Positions 16,100 to 25,960 of a stretch of DNA of 64,000 nt are shown piece by piece; the stretch's first letter is position 1; each line of letters begins with the position of its first letter. The stretch is from Putridiphycobacter sp045110285. Lineage in GTDB: Bacteria; Bacteroidota; Bacteroidia; Flavobacteriales_D; Crocinitomicaceae. The translations under genes were made by a program, and so were the position numbers. The stretch spans positions 1 to 64,000 of the forward strand of contig JBGCGA010000012.1 in assembly GCA_045110285.1 (NCBI GenBank), in the 5' to 3' direction. The notes below the pieces were generated by a model that had not been told where the DNA came from, did no database searches, and saw only the letters and a list, made by a program, of their open reading frames with translations.

Positions 16100-16303
16100 A
16101 AAAATTGTATTGATTATTAATTCCGGAGTAAAAGTATTCTTTTTATCCCCCGCAGAGCTTTATATTAAATTGATTAGTTTTATAAGTATATTATAAATAT
16201 CTATAACAGCAATTATTGAAACATACTGAATAACCAGCCCCAAAACTGATATATGATTATTTTTAAGAAAGTTACCTGTAAATTTAAATTTGTAAATTTG
16301 TAA

Positions 16304-19300
16304 TTACCTCACTAAATTTATATACTGCTCAATTGTTTTTTCCTCATCTTTATAAGTCAAACCTCTGACTTGAACTAGGTACACATCATTGTTTTGAAGT
16401 ACTCCTTTATAATAACCATCCCAACCCACTTCTTTGTCTGAAGTTTCAAACACAAGTTCTCCCCAACGGTTAAAAATTCTAAATTCAATCAATTCTTTTA
16501 TACCCCATCCCTCAACATAAATAATGTCATTTTTTCCATCTCCGTTTGGCGTAAAAGTAGTTGGCAACTTGATATGTGTTGTAGGATTTATTAAGACTTT
16601 GTATACTGCTTCATCAGTAAAACAGCCATAATTATCTGTAATAAACAAGGTATATGTCACTGATGAAAGAGGGTTTATAGTCGGATTAGGACAATCATTA
16701 CAACTCAGCCCAGTGTCTGGCTCCCAATAAAAGGTAAAATTATCAGAATCATAAGGCATTGGCAAAAAGGTTGAATCTCCTAAAACAATAATTGTATCAA
16801 AATCGGGAATATTAATCACGTTATATACATCAACATAAGCTTCATCCATGGCTATACATCCATTGGTGTCCGTTACAGTTAGAAAATATTGTGTTAAACT
16901 TGTTGGATTATCAGACACTACAGGTGTGGTTAAATTATTAACTGAAAACACAGGGTTTGAGGTCCACAAATAGCTATAAATTGAATCTTGAAAAGCCGTT
17001 TCTAAGAGAACAAATTCACCCTCACAAATCGTATCCCCTTCAATTTCTGCTTTTGGATTTTCAAAAATTATCACAGTTTTTGTTACCGTGTCAGTACATT
17101 GAGCTGCGCCATATAAAATACCTAAACTCACATCATATGTACCTGGTTCATAAATATGTGGTGGTGGATTGCCAGATGTTGAAGTTTGTCCGTTACCAAA
17201 ATCCCAATAAAATGAAGAGGCGTTTGAGGAGGTATTGGTTAGTGGATATGGCTGCTGACAAATTGCAGTATCTATATCGTTTCCGTTTCTATTAAAGTCA
17301 GCGATAACTTCATAAATATTGATGGGGTGAGATTGAGTGACAGGGCATGATCCGTCAGGATTTGCCATCACTAATTTTGCAATAGTTTGACCTGAGGGCG
17401 GCACAAATGTGTACTGGTTAGATACTGGGCTCACTTGTCCTGCCCCTGTCCCATCTCCAAAATCCCAGTAAAATTGACCTACTGTAGCTGGGTTTACAAT
17501 TGTAAATTCAACGACATCTAGTCTACATATTGTATCATTACCTATATCAGTAATAAAGTCCCCTTGTGGACTTTGAACCAAAATGGTTTGATTAACTGTA
17601 TCCTTGCAACCAAATGGCAAAGCACTTGTTAAAATAAATTGCACATTGTAGGTTCCGTTAGTTGTGTAAACTGTTCCGGCATCTTGCACATTAGAATTTA
17701 AACCATTTCCAAAATCCCAATAAAATGTGGAACCGGGATTGATGACTGATGTATTCGTAAACAGCACATTTTCTCCAGGGCATAAATACGCCACTGTGTC
17801 TGCTGTACTTGTAAAACTTGCAGTTGGAAATTCGCCTACCGTTATTTGAAATGCTTCGACTCCTCCGCAGCCTGAACCAACCTCAGCATAGGTTAACACA
17901 ACATTATAAACGCCAACGCTATCGTAGTCTATGGTCGGATTTTGTGCATTACTTGAATTACCATCACCAAAGTCCCAAGCAAAAGTTAAGTTGGTATAGT
18001 CAGTGAAATCTGTTGCCGTAAAATCAATATCCATTCCAGTGCAAATTGTTGTGTTCGAAACTGTTGCTGTTGTCACTGGTTCATAAATAACAAATGTAAG
18101 ACTGTCGTATGCTGTGCAACCTGCCGCATCTGTCACTATCAACAATGTTGAATCGTTGTCATTAATTATTGTTCCATCTAATACCACATTTGGATTTTGA
18201 AGCGTTGAGCTTTGCCCACTAGGGAAAATCCACTGCCAACTCACCAGTGTTGTGTCGGAAAAACTTAAATCTGTTGCCGTTAAATTTAAAGGAAAACACA
18301 CTGTTGTATCTGATAAAGAAAAATCTGCTGTCACCCCGTAAACATTGGCATATCTTCTGGCTGTATCCGTGCAGTTATTTATATCAGACACAACTAACAT
18401 TATTTCCAAAAATCCAGTTTCATCCACCTCTACAAACCTATTGTTTGAATCGGTCATGAAAGGTCTTCGATCAATTCCATCAAAATAATAGTTAAATCCT
18501 CTGGCGCACTTATTAAATACGTCTACTGACGTGCTGGCATCTAGCTGGAAAAGCACATCTACACACAGTACTGAATCGACAGTAAAACTGGCTTGCAAAT
18601 TTCTTATATGAACTAAAATTCTTGCGGTATCATTCGCACATCCAGTGCCTGGATTACTTGCAATTTGCAATACATTATAATCACCTGTAGCGGCATAGGT
18701 ATGATTTGGATTTGCTGTAGTTGAAGTTGTACCATCTCCAAAATGCCAAATAATTGTAGTGGCACCTTGGCTTGCATCTTCAAAATTGGCTGTCATAGGA
18801 ACATCACAGTCAATTGAATAATTTATTCCGGCAATTGGACCATTAACTGTAATAGCATTGGTTACAGTTGTATCACTGTAACAACCATTATACCCCACTT
18901 CAAATGTCACATCATGTGACCCTATCGAGTCAGTATAAGCCCAAGTTGGGTTTGGTTCCTGAAAACAGCTAAAAAGAGTAGAATTATCTGAATAATAATG
19001 CCACGTATCAATACTGTCAGCATACGGCCCTACCGTGATGTCAGCAAATGAGACCGAATCGCCTGGACATAAAGTGATATTAGAGATTGAAAAATTGGGA
19101 TCAATGACATCCCCCACATGTATAGGCACCATATATGAAGTGTCGACACAGCCACTATCGTTAGTGATTATAAGGAAGGGGTAATAGTCACCAACAGCAG
19201 TATAAGTGAAGCTAGTATCAACACTCATAGTATCGGTATAAATTGTGCCATCTCCAAAATGCCACTCCCAATTGGCTATATCCGATAGCGAAGTACTGGC

Positions 19301-20686
19301 ATCAGTAAAACTAACAGTTAATGGCACACACCCGTCTGTAATCGAAGGATAAATTAGTGCATTCGGCTTGTGAATTATCGATATATACTCCCCTGTGTCT
19401 TTACAACCCGCTTGGGATGTAAAAATTAACCATGTTTCGAAAGGCACTCCTCCATTTATCGTATAAGTATGTGTATCAGCAACTTCATAAGAGTGAAATG
19501 GCATCATATCTGTCACCGGAAATATAGGAGAACCAGGGAAGTACCAGTCGTACGAAGCACCAGTTAAGTCATTAGGAATAAATTGAGATGTTAGTGGATC
19601 TGAACATGCAAAATCGGGTGATGTAGTAAAAGAGGGATCAACATCTTCAACATAAAAAGTAATTGTAGTATCATCAGGACAGGGTCCTCCTAACGACAGA
19701 GTAATGCTGTGATAGCCTCCAGTATGAAATTTAACCGCTGGATTAACTGAAAAAACAAAAGACCCAGGTTGCAGATAAGTTCCTGCATCAAAAGTCCATG
19801 TATATGAGCCTGGAGGAGAGGTATTGACTAATGTTGTATGACTAAATAAGCAAACTGTGTCCGGAACAATAAAACTTGCAGTTGGCCCGCCTACGCTAAC
19901 CTGCTTGGTTATGGAATTCGAACAACCAATTGTATCTGTAGCAGTTAACGTTACCGTATAATTTCCATCCGTATAGGATTGATCTGGAGGAGTTACTGCA
20001 TTTGAAGTACTTCCGTTATCAAAATCCCAAACGTAAGTAAGTGGGCCCCATTGCGAAGTAGAATTATTCTGAAAACCAACATTTAATGGGCCTTGGCAAG
20101 CAAAAGCGGGGTTTGGATTGGTTCCAAATGACACTACTGGATTACTGGCTACTGTAACTACATTATTGTATTGTTGGCTTGTATTACAAGAAGGAAAATT
20201 TGTCGTGATTCCCAATGATAAGTTAAAACTCCCTGAGGTGGTAAATATTACATTTGGAGCAGGGCCTGAAATATTATAACCATTACTAAATATCCATGAC
20301 GTATTATTGATTACAACACCTGGATTTACTACCGTTGTACCAGCAAAACTTACTGTCAAAGGAATGCATCCTTCTGTTGCGCTACTGGTATATGTTGGCA
20401 CAGGTTTATCGTAAACATTTATAGTGATAGTTCCAACAACAGGGCCTGTTGCAGTTTCTTTAAATTCAACAACGTAAGCACCAGCATTAAGATAAATATT
20501 TGTAGGATTTTGGGTAGTAGAAGTCGCGCCATCATCAAAATCCCAATAATGAGTGGCATACCCTGGTGGTGCTGTAAAGTCAACTGTTAGCGGCAAACAA
20601 CCTTGAGTTACACTTGCCACCTGACCAAAAACTGAGTTTGAAGTCAACAAAACCAAAAACAAGAAAATTGAATAAAAGCCTTTCAT
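16304..20686 (-). CDS. Giant PKD-repeat surface protein with type B T9SS sorting domain
   Basis: About 1460 residues. An in-frame ATG at 20722 would add 12 residues before the signal peptide MKGFYSIFLFLVLL...VFG; the later start is preferred. Roughly 14 consecutive PKD or PKD-like units follow, recognisable by the core W.FGDG/WDFDNG and a NPTHxY.xxGxY turn. Two Ig-like units without that core follow near the end. The last 85 residues (FTPNGDGKND...FRIFNRWGELVFET...WDGYYKGVLQ..DVYLVQV) are the gliding-motility-associated C-terminal (type B) domain that directs secretion through T9SS and surface retention. It is divergent from an operon holding a PorP/SprF gene, the usual partner of type B cargo. 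Possible roles are adhesion or a surface fibre. Confidence 0.93.
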   Translation of the reverse strand: MKGFYSIFLFLVLLTSNSVFGQVASVTQGCLPLTVDFTAPPGYATHYWDFDDGATSTTQNPTNIYLNAGAYVVEFKETATGPVVGTITINVYDKPVPTYTSSATEGCIPLTVSFAGTTVVNPGVVINNTSWIFSNGYNISGPAPNVIFTTSGSFNLSLGITTNFPSCNTSQQYNNVVTVASNPVVSFGTNPNPAFACQGPLNVGFQNNSTSQWGPLTYVWDFDNGSTSNAVTPPDQSYTDGNYTVTLTATDTIGCSNSITKQVSVGGPTASFIVPDTVCLFSHTTLVNTSPPGSYTWTFDAGTYLQPGSFVFSVNPAVKFHTGGYHSITLSLGGPCPDDTTITFYVEDVDPSFTTSPDFACSDPLTSQFIPNDLTGASYDWYFPGSPIFPVTDMMPFHSYEVADTHTYTINGGVPFETWLIFTSQAGCKDTGEYISIIHKPNALIYPSITDGCVPLTVSFTDASTSLSDIANWEWHFGDGTIYTDTMSVDTSFTYTAVGDYYPFLIITNDSGCVDTSYMVPIHVGDVIDPNFSISNITLCPGDSVSFADITVGPYADSIDTWHYYSDNSTLFSCFQEPNPTWAYTDSIGSHDVTFEVGYNGCYSDTTVTNAITVNGPIAGINYSIDCDVPMTANFEDASQGATTIIWHFGDGTTSTTANPNHTYAATGDYNVLQIASNPGTGCANDTARILVHIRNLQASFTVDSVLCVDVLFQLDASTSVDVFNKCARGFNYYFDGIDRRPFMTDSNNRFVEVDETGFLEIMLVVSDINNCTDTARRYANVYGVTADFSLSDTTVCFPLNLTATDLSFSDTTLVSWQWIFPSGQSSTLQNPNVVLDGTIINDNDSTLLIVTDAAGCTAYDSLTFVIYEPVTTATVSNTTICTGMDIDFTATDFTDYTNLTFAWDFGDGNSSNAQNPTIDYDSVGVYNVVLTYAEVGSGCGGVEAFQITVGEFPTASFTSTADTVAYLCPGENVLFTNTSVINPGSTFYWDFGNGLNSNVQDAGTVYTTNGTYNVQFILTSALPFGCKDTVNQTILVQSPQGDFITDIGNDTICRLDVVEFTIVNPATVGQFYWDFGDGTGAGQVSPVSNQYTFVPPSGQTIAKLVMANPDGSCPVTQSHPINIYEVIADFNRNGNDIDTAICQQPYPLTNTSSNASSFYWDFGNGQTSTSGNPPPHIYEPGTYDVSLGILYGAAQCTDTVTKTVIIFENPKAEIEGDTICEGEFVLLETAFQDSIYSYLWTSNPVFSVNNLTTPVVSDNPTSLTQYFLTVTDTNGCIAMDEAYVDVYNVINIPDFDTIIVLGDSTFLPMPYDSDNFTFYWEPDTGLSCNDCPNPTINPLSSVTYTLFITDNYGCFTDEAVYKVLINPTTHIKLPTTFTPNGDGKNDIIYVEGWGIKELIEFRIFNRWGELVFETSDKEVGWDGYYKGVLQNNDVYLVQVRGLTYKDEEKTIEQYINLVR

Positions 20687-20783
20687 TTTGGGAATGGAAA
20701 TCAACATAAAAAACAATTTCAAATGTAGAAAATCCTTACTGCTAATTTAGTTAAAAAAATCATACACATACAATTATATTTCT

Positions 20784-20791
20784 TATATTTG
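20784..20791 (+). promoter_or_regulatory. -7 promoter box of the M43-like/PorP/OmpA operon
   Basis: TATATTTG matches TAnnTTTG 34 nt before the start codon, in the roughly 140-bp gap between divergent genes. No -33 TTG at normal spacing. Confidence 0.5.
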
Positions 20792-20825
20792 AAAAAGGGA
20801 CCTCATATTAGCTTCAATAATTTCA

Positions 20826-21599
20826 ATGAATTTACTGCGTTTTTCACTTCTCATACTTCTTTTGAAATTAAGCTCATTTGGCTATTCGCAGCAAACACAT
20901 GAACCTTTGCCCTGTGTTAACAAAACTTTTGGAATTATTGTGCATATTATCAGAGCTTACAATGGCGACCCAGGAATTACGCAAGGTTTAATTGAAGACA
21001 ATATTGATAAGGTGAACGATATTTTTGACTCCATTTGTATGTCATTTGAAATTTGTGAAATCAGATACATCAATAATTATCAGTATGACGATTTTTCGGA
21101 TAATGAATTTGAATTAATGGAAGTAGCTTACAACGAAGCCAATAGAATTAACTTATATTTTGCCAAATCTCCAATTGCGGGTAAAGGATATGCAACCCAA
21201 GGTGGAATTGACATGCTCAACTCTGGTGGAATTGTAGCTATGAAAGATTATGAGGCAGTTGATATTGCACATTTACTTGGACATTATTTTGGCCTATATA
21301 ATACTTGGCAGGATTCTCAACTTGCTACAGCGGAATTAGTAGACGGCAGTAATTGCGCAACGGCTGGAGATAGTATTTGTGACACTCCAGCTGATCCTTT
21401 CGATCCCTTTTTGTTAATTACTTGGCAGCATATTTTTTATCCCGACTTTATTTTTGAAGGACTAGACGCTAATGGAGATTATTTTAATCCTTTGGTGGAA
21501 AACATCATGAGTAATTACAGAAAACGCTGTTTTTTCACATATGGGCAGTACCGCAGAATGGTCGACACATGGCTTAATTCTAGCATGAAGATGTGGTAA
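20826..21599 (+). CDS. M43-type (pappalysin-like) peptidase homologue with degenerate active site
   Basis: A 257-residue exported protein (signal peptide about 1-21). It keeps several M43 hallmarks: the NCATAGDSICDTPADP segment and the Met-turn region NIMSNYRKRC...YGQYRRM. The zinc motif HExxHxxGxxH reads HLLGHYFGLYN (149-159): the catalytic Glu is Leu150 and the third zinc ligand is Asn159. The protein should therefore be unable to act as a normal metallopeptidase and may be a binding or chaperone-like pseudo-enzyme. It is the first gene of an operon with PorP/SprF (1 nt downstream) and an OmpA-family protein, divergent from the giant PKD protein, so a role in that secretion locus is likely. 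Confidence 0.85.
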   Translation: MNLLRFSLLILLLKLSSFGYSQQTHEPLPCVNKTFGIIVHIIRAYNGDPGITQGLIEDNIDKVNDIFDSICMSFEICEIRYINNYQYDDFSDNEFELMEVAYNEANRINLYFAKSPIAGKGYATQGGIDMLNSGGIVAMKDYEAVDIAHLLGHYFGLYNTWQDSQLATAELVDGSNCATAGDSICDTPADPFDPFLLITWQHIFYPDFIFEGLDANGDYFNPLVENIMSNYRKRCFFTYGQYRRMVDTWLNSSMKMW

Positions 21600-21600
21600 T

Positions 21601-22605
21601 ATGAAGCAAATTCTCTGCTCCATATTATTTTTGTCATTATTTCATTTAGCTCAAGGTCAAGATCTGCACTTATCTCAATTCTACACTAATAAAATGAGTT
21701 TAAATCCTGCCTATGCTGCTAATTATACAGGAACTTATCAATTTTCCGGAAATTACAGAAGTCAATGGAGCGAAGTAGGCACTCCATTAAACACCGTGTT
21801 TTTAGCATTTGATAGAAAATTTTTCTTTTTTACCGACGAAATAGATATCGGGATCTTGTTTAATGATGACCAATATGCAGGCTTTGGTCAGAAAGTCAAT
21901 AAAGTTTTGCTTAACGCGACCTATACTAAACGGCTAGGAAAGAATAAACTTAGAGCAGGAGTTCAAATTGGAGCAATATTAAGAAGCACTGATTTCTCGA
22001 AACAAACATTTCCAAGTCAGTGGGTTTATTCTAGTGGAGAATTTGATGATAATGTGTTTAGTGGAGAATCAGCTATGGGCTCAAGTCATTCATTTATGGA
22101 TGTGAGTCTAGGCCTGGTCTGGACTCGAAAATTTACAAAATCACAGCCTACTTTTGGTTTCTCCTTATTTCACATTAACCGACCAAAAGACAGCTATAAT
22201 GCCGTTTTTATTGAGCGATTAAGAATGAGGAAGGCATTTTTTGGGGAAGTAGATTGGTACGTCGGTCAAAATTTAATTATTGAACCAAAAATACTATACA
22301 TGTGGACCACCAAAACACAAGATTTAGTAGTTGGTTCAAATATTAGGCGAAAATTCGACTCTAAGGTGGTTCAAAGCATATATGGTGGAGTTCACATGAG
22401 AAGTGGTTTTGGCAGAAATATAGATGCAGTTATTCCCACAATTGGAATGTCTTTAGGACGATTTGACCTTGGTTTTAGTTATGATGTAAACATCTCAGAA
22501 ATTAGTCAAGTGAATAGCCAAAAAACGAGTCTTGAATGGTCGTTAATATATACTGCTCCTATTTATACACCTTCCAAATTATCAATCCCTTGCGACAGGT
22601 ATTAG
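21601..22605 (+). CDS. PorP/SprF family outer-membrane protein
   Basis: A 334-residue protein with signal peptide (to about residue 20), SQFYTNKMSLNPAYA and NYRSQW (51-56), the family N-terminal signature. The rest is a barrel-like series of strands ending LSIPCDRY. It starts 1 nt after the M43-like gene. In known systems a SprF-like protein is needed for secretion or attachment of one type B sorting-domain protein, and the divergent PKD protein is the obvious candidate here. Confidence 0.93.
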   Translation: MKQILCSILFLSLFHLAQGQDLHLSQFYTNKMSLNPAYAANYTGTYQFSGNYRSQWSEVGTPLNTVFLAFDRKFFFFTDEIDIGILFNDDQYAGFGQKVNKVLLNATYTKRLGKNKLRAGVQIGAILRSTDFSKQTFPSQWVYSSGEFDDNVFSGESAMGSSHSFMDVSLGLVWTRKFTKSQPTFGFSLFHINRPKDSYNAVFIERLRMRKAFFGEVDWYVGQNLIIEPKILYMWTTKTQDLVVGSNIRRKFDSKVVQSIYGGVHMRSGFGRNIDAVIPTIGMSLGRFDLGFSYDVNISEISQVNSQKTSLEWSLIYTAPIYTPSKLSIPCDRY

Positions 22606-22613
22606 TACTAATT

Positions 22614-24701
22614 ATGCCTTTTAAGTCAATCATAATATCAATACTCATCTTTTTTACTGGATTAAATCTCGGAATAGGTCAGGAGCTTGACGAAGACTTA
22701 AAAAATATAAAAACGAAAGCACTTAAAGGACTTGCTAAAAATGCTTTTCGCTTAGGAGATGGCTACACTGCACTGTATTACTATGTTGAATGGGCGAATA
22801 GAAAACCTAAAAATACTGATGTTGCCTTTGAAGTTGCTGAATTGTATCGATACACCCGAAACTATAAAGAAGCTGAAATTTGGTATTCAAAATTAAAAAA
22901 TAATCATTCTCAGCAATACCCAACTGCACTATTCCACCTAGCACAAGTGCAAGTGGCACAAGAAAAATATGAAGAAGCCAAAGCAAATTACTTACTATTC
23001 AAAAAACTAATTAGATATATAGATGACATCTATTACAAAAGTCAATACAAAATAGGAATAGCTTCGTGCGACTTTGCTATGTCAATGAAAGATTCAATTC
23101 CAAGTGCTATTGCAGAACATTTACCAACATCTATCAATAAACCTCATGTTGAATTTTCACCTGTGGTTATCGACGAAAACACAATTATTTTTGGGTCACT
23201 AGACGTTGAGGGGCTTAACTATTATAACATTACTGCTCACGACAGCATGGAAATTCCGCTGAGAAAACTTTACACTGCAGAAAAAGTGAATGATGAATGG
23301 ATTAATAAAGGAGAGTTAAGAGGACCTTTCAACCAAGAAGATGCTCATATTGGCAATGCAATAATGTCCATTGATGGAAAGAAAATGTACTTTACCATCT
23401 GTCAAAAAAATTGGAAGAATGAAACGGTTTGTGAAATTTATTACGCGACCAGGTCAGCGACAAGATGGAAATTACCAGTAAAAATGAATGAATCCATTAA
23501 TCTTCCGAATTACACATCAACTCAACCAGCAATAGGCTATGACTCGAGAACAAATGCAGAAGTGCTATACTTTGTATCAAATCGTCCTGGCGGCAAGGGA
23601 GGCTTGGATTTATGGTATGCAGAATTTAACACAAGAAAAAATGAATTTAAAATACCTAAAAACATGGGATCAAAATTAAATGGACGTGGAGATGAAGCAA
23701 CACCTTACTATGACAGATCAACAAGAACCTTATATTTCAGTTCAAACGGCAAGGTAGGCTATGGAGGTTATGATATCTATAAATCTTCAGGAGAAAAAAG
23801 AAAGTGGAGTGAGGTGCAAATATTAGGAAAGGGGATCAACACGTCATATGACGATTTAGACTTCACTTTAAATTCCGACAAAAGTGGTGGTTTTATCGTT
23901 TCAAATAAACCGGGAGGGACTGCGCTTCTTAATGAAACATGTTGTGATGATATTTATGAATTTAAATTCACTGAATTCATTAAAATTGAATTAAAAGGAA
24001 AAATGTTTGATGAAAAGCATAAAATAACCGATTATCAAATCAATGTATACTTAAAAGATTCAGTTGATGGAAAACAAATAATGGTGCACAAAAGCAACTT
24101 CAATAAAACAGAATACGAATTTAATTTAGATCAAGGATATACTTACGTTATTGAGGCGGTTAAAAAAGGGTATTATAAACAGTCGGTCGAAGTGGATACA
24201 AAGGACATTACTGAATCAACGACTATTATTGAAAACTTTAGCTTAGAAAGCATTCCAATTGAACCAGTTATTTTAAAAGGCGTTTTATATGAATTTGATA
24301 GCGACAAATTAACCGCTGGTGCAAAAGCTACAATTGACACTACACTTCTTCTTTTAATGTTAGAGCAACCCAATATTATCGTTCAAATTTCATCTCATAC
24401 CGACAGTAAAGGTAAAGACAGCTACAATAAAGACTTATCGAACAGGCGCGCAAAAAGTGTAGTCAACTACCTAACCAATAAAGGCATCCCACCAAACAGA
24501 CTCCAGTACAAGGGATATGGTGAGTCAAAACCCATTGCCTCAAATACTAATCCAGATGGTAGCGACAATCCGGAAGGAAGAAGACTAAACAGAAGGACTG
24601 AATTTTTAGTGGTTGGCGAAATGGAATTCGACATTTTATATGAAGACCTTGATGACAGCAAAAAAGAAAGGTACAAGAAAAGAAAAAATGTACAGTTTTG
24701 A
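22614..24701 (+). CDS. OmpA-family protein with TPR and PD40-like repeats (SprE/PorE-like)
   Basis: About 695 residues with an N-terminal signal (to about residue 23). A TPR-like helical region covers about 30-140 (VAFEVAELYRYTRNYKEAEIWY). PD40/WD40-like beta-propeller repeats follow at about 170-440 (YFVSNRPGGKGGLDLWYAEF, YFSSNGKVGYGGYDIYKS), then a carboxypeptidase-regulatory-like domain (about 455-545). A C-terminal OmpA peptidoglycan-binding domain ends the protein (LYEFDSDKL, SHTDSKGKD, NRRAKSVVNYL, RRLNRRTEF). The start at MPFKSIIIS is chosen because earlier codons overlap the PorP/SprF gene. Such proteins link T9SS or surface complexes to the cell wall. It converges on lysA. Confidence 0.92.
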   Translation: MPFKSIIISILIFFTGLNLGIGQELDEDLKNIKTKALKGLAKNAFRLGDGYTALYYYVEWANRKPKNTDVAFEVAELYRYTRNYKEAEIWYSKLKNNHSQQYPTALFHLAQVQVAQEKYEEAKANYLLFKKLIRYIDDIYYKSQYKIGIASCDFAMSMKDSIPSAIAEHLPTSINKPHVEFSPVVIDENTIIFGSLDVEGLNYYNITAHDSMEIPLRKLYTAEKVNDEWINKGELRGPFNQEDAHIGNAIMSIDGKKMYFTICQKNWKNETVCEIYYATRSATRWKLPVKMNESINLPNYTSTQPAIGYDSRTNAEVLYFVSNRPGGKGGLDLWYAEFNTRKNEFKIPKNMGSKLNGRGDEATPYYDRSTRTLYFSSNGKVGYGGYDIYKSSGEKRKWSEVQILGKGINTSYDDLDFTLNSDKSGGFIVSNKPGGTALLNETCCDDIYEFKFTEFIKIELKGKMFDEKHKITDYQINVYLKDSVDGKQIMVHKSNFNKTEYEFNLDQGYTYVIEAVKKGYYKQSVEVDTKDITESTTIIENFSLESIPIEPVILKGVLYEFDSDKLTAGAKATIDTTLLLLMLEQPNIIVQISSHTDSKGKDSYNKDLSNRRAKSVVNYLTNKGIPPNRLQYKGYGESKPIASNTNPDGSDNPEGRRLNRRTEFLVVGEMEFDILYEDLDDSKKERYKKRKNVQF

Positions 24702-24717
24702 CATTCGGCCAAGCGAT

Positions 24718-25863
24718 CTATTCAGTACTATCTACTATTTCCATTTCGGGTGAATAGCAGATGGCATGTGACTGCCCTCTCCCATTGTATTGCAGTCGCA
24801 TTGACTCCGCATAAGCACCACAACTTTTTATCACTAGTACATCTCCTCGTTTGAGTTCAGGTAGCATATGTGCTTTACCTAAGCAATCACTAGTTTCACA
24901 AATTGGTCCAACAATATCATAAGGCTGTAAATCATCTTTAAAGGCTATTCCATTGTATGAAATTTGGTGATAAGCATCATACAATGCTGGTCTTAACAAT
25001 TCAGTCATTCCTGCATCAACTATTCCAAAAGTTTTTGTTTCAGACTCTTTAATATACAGCACTTTAGTATGCAGCTGACCGCACTGCGCCACAATCGATC
25101 GGCCTAATTCAAAATGAATATTATTTGTTTTGCAAGATAAAGTACTTTCAAAAACAGAGAAATAGGTTTCAAAATCTGGAATAGGTTCTGAATCTGGCGA
25201 ATCGTAATTTATGCCTAAGCCTCCACCAACATTTAGATATGTCATATCATTGAATTGGTCTTCAAAAAGGATACTGTAGGCATTAATCTTTTCACAAAGC
25301 ATCTTAAAAATATTCATGTCACGAATCTGTGAACCAATATGAAAATGAAGCCCCACAATGTTTAAGTGACAGAGGTCATGCTTCTTATCTATTAACTTAT
25401 TGAACTCGATTTCAGAAAATCCAAACTTATTTTCACTTAAACCGGTTGTAATTTTTGCATGCGTATTGGCATTAATATTAGGATTTAACCTCAATGCTAC
25501 CTCTATTTTTTTATGATGCTTTTTGGCAATCGCATTCACTGAACATATTTCTTGCAAACCTTCACAATGAATCATTCCAATTCCATTAGAAATAGCGTAT
25601 TCAATTTCTTCATCAGTTTTACCTACACCAGCAAACACAATATCTTTTGCCTTAAAACCTGCTTCTAAAGCCCATTGAATTTCACCTCCACTGACGCAAT
25701 CGGCTCCAAGACCTTGCCTTTGAATCAAACCTAAAATTTGAGGATTAAAATTGGCCTTTACTGCATAATGGACCTTAAATCCACGATTTATACTTGCAGA
25801 GTTCACAGCTTTTAATGTCTCATTCAATAATCCTAAGCTGTAAGTAAAAAAAGGCGTTTTCAT
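24718..25863 (-). CDS. lysA: Diaminopimelate decarboxylase
   Basis: A 381-residue fold-III PLP enzyme that makes lysine from meso-diaminopimelate. The PLP lysine is Lys36 in YAVKANFN; HIGSQI, NVGGGLGI and the C-terminal CGAYAESM (Cys348, next to the substrate) are in place. It is slightly shorter than many bacterial LysA (about 400-420). The product name is supported by the family motifs, although carboxynorspermidine decarboxylases are related. The gene is divergent from an ACT-domain gene, which fits amino-acid regulation. Confidence 0.92.
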   Translation of the reverse strand: MKTPFFTYSLGLLNETLKAVNSASINRGFKVHYAVKANFNPQILGLIQRQGLGADCVSGGEIQWALEAGFKAKDIVFAGVGKTDEEIEYAISNGIGMIHCEGLQEICSVNAIAKKHHKKIEVALRLNPNINANTHAKITTGLSENKFGFSEIEFNKLIDKKHDLCHLNIVGLHFHIGSQIRDMNIFKMLCEKINAYSILFEDQFNDMTYLNVGGGLGINYDSPDSEPIPDFETYFSVFESTLSCKTNNIHFELGRSIVAQCGQLHTKVLYIKESETKTFGIVDAGMTELLRPALYDAYHQISYNGIAFKDDLQPYDIVGPICETSDCLGKAHMLPELKRGDVLVIKSCGAYAESMRLQYNGRGQSHAICYSPEMEIVDSTE

Positions 25864-25948
25864 ATCATTGTATTTATTGCAAACCTAATTAATAAACAAA
25901 CTCAATAGTTTAATTATTTAAAAAATAAATACATTTTAAACATATTGT

Positions 25949-25956
25949 TATATTTG
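25949..25956 (+). promoter_or_regulatory. -7 promoter box just before the ACT-domain gene
   Basis: TATATTTG lies only 4 nt before the ATG, so the transcript would be leaderless or nearly so. Confidence 0.5.
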
Positions 25957-25960
25957 TAAC

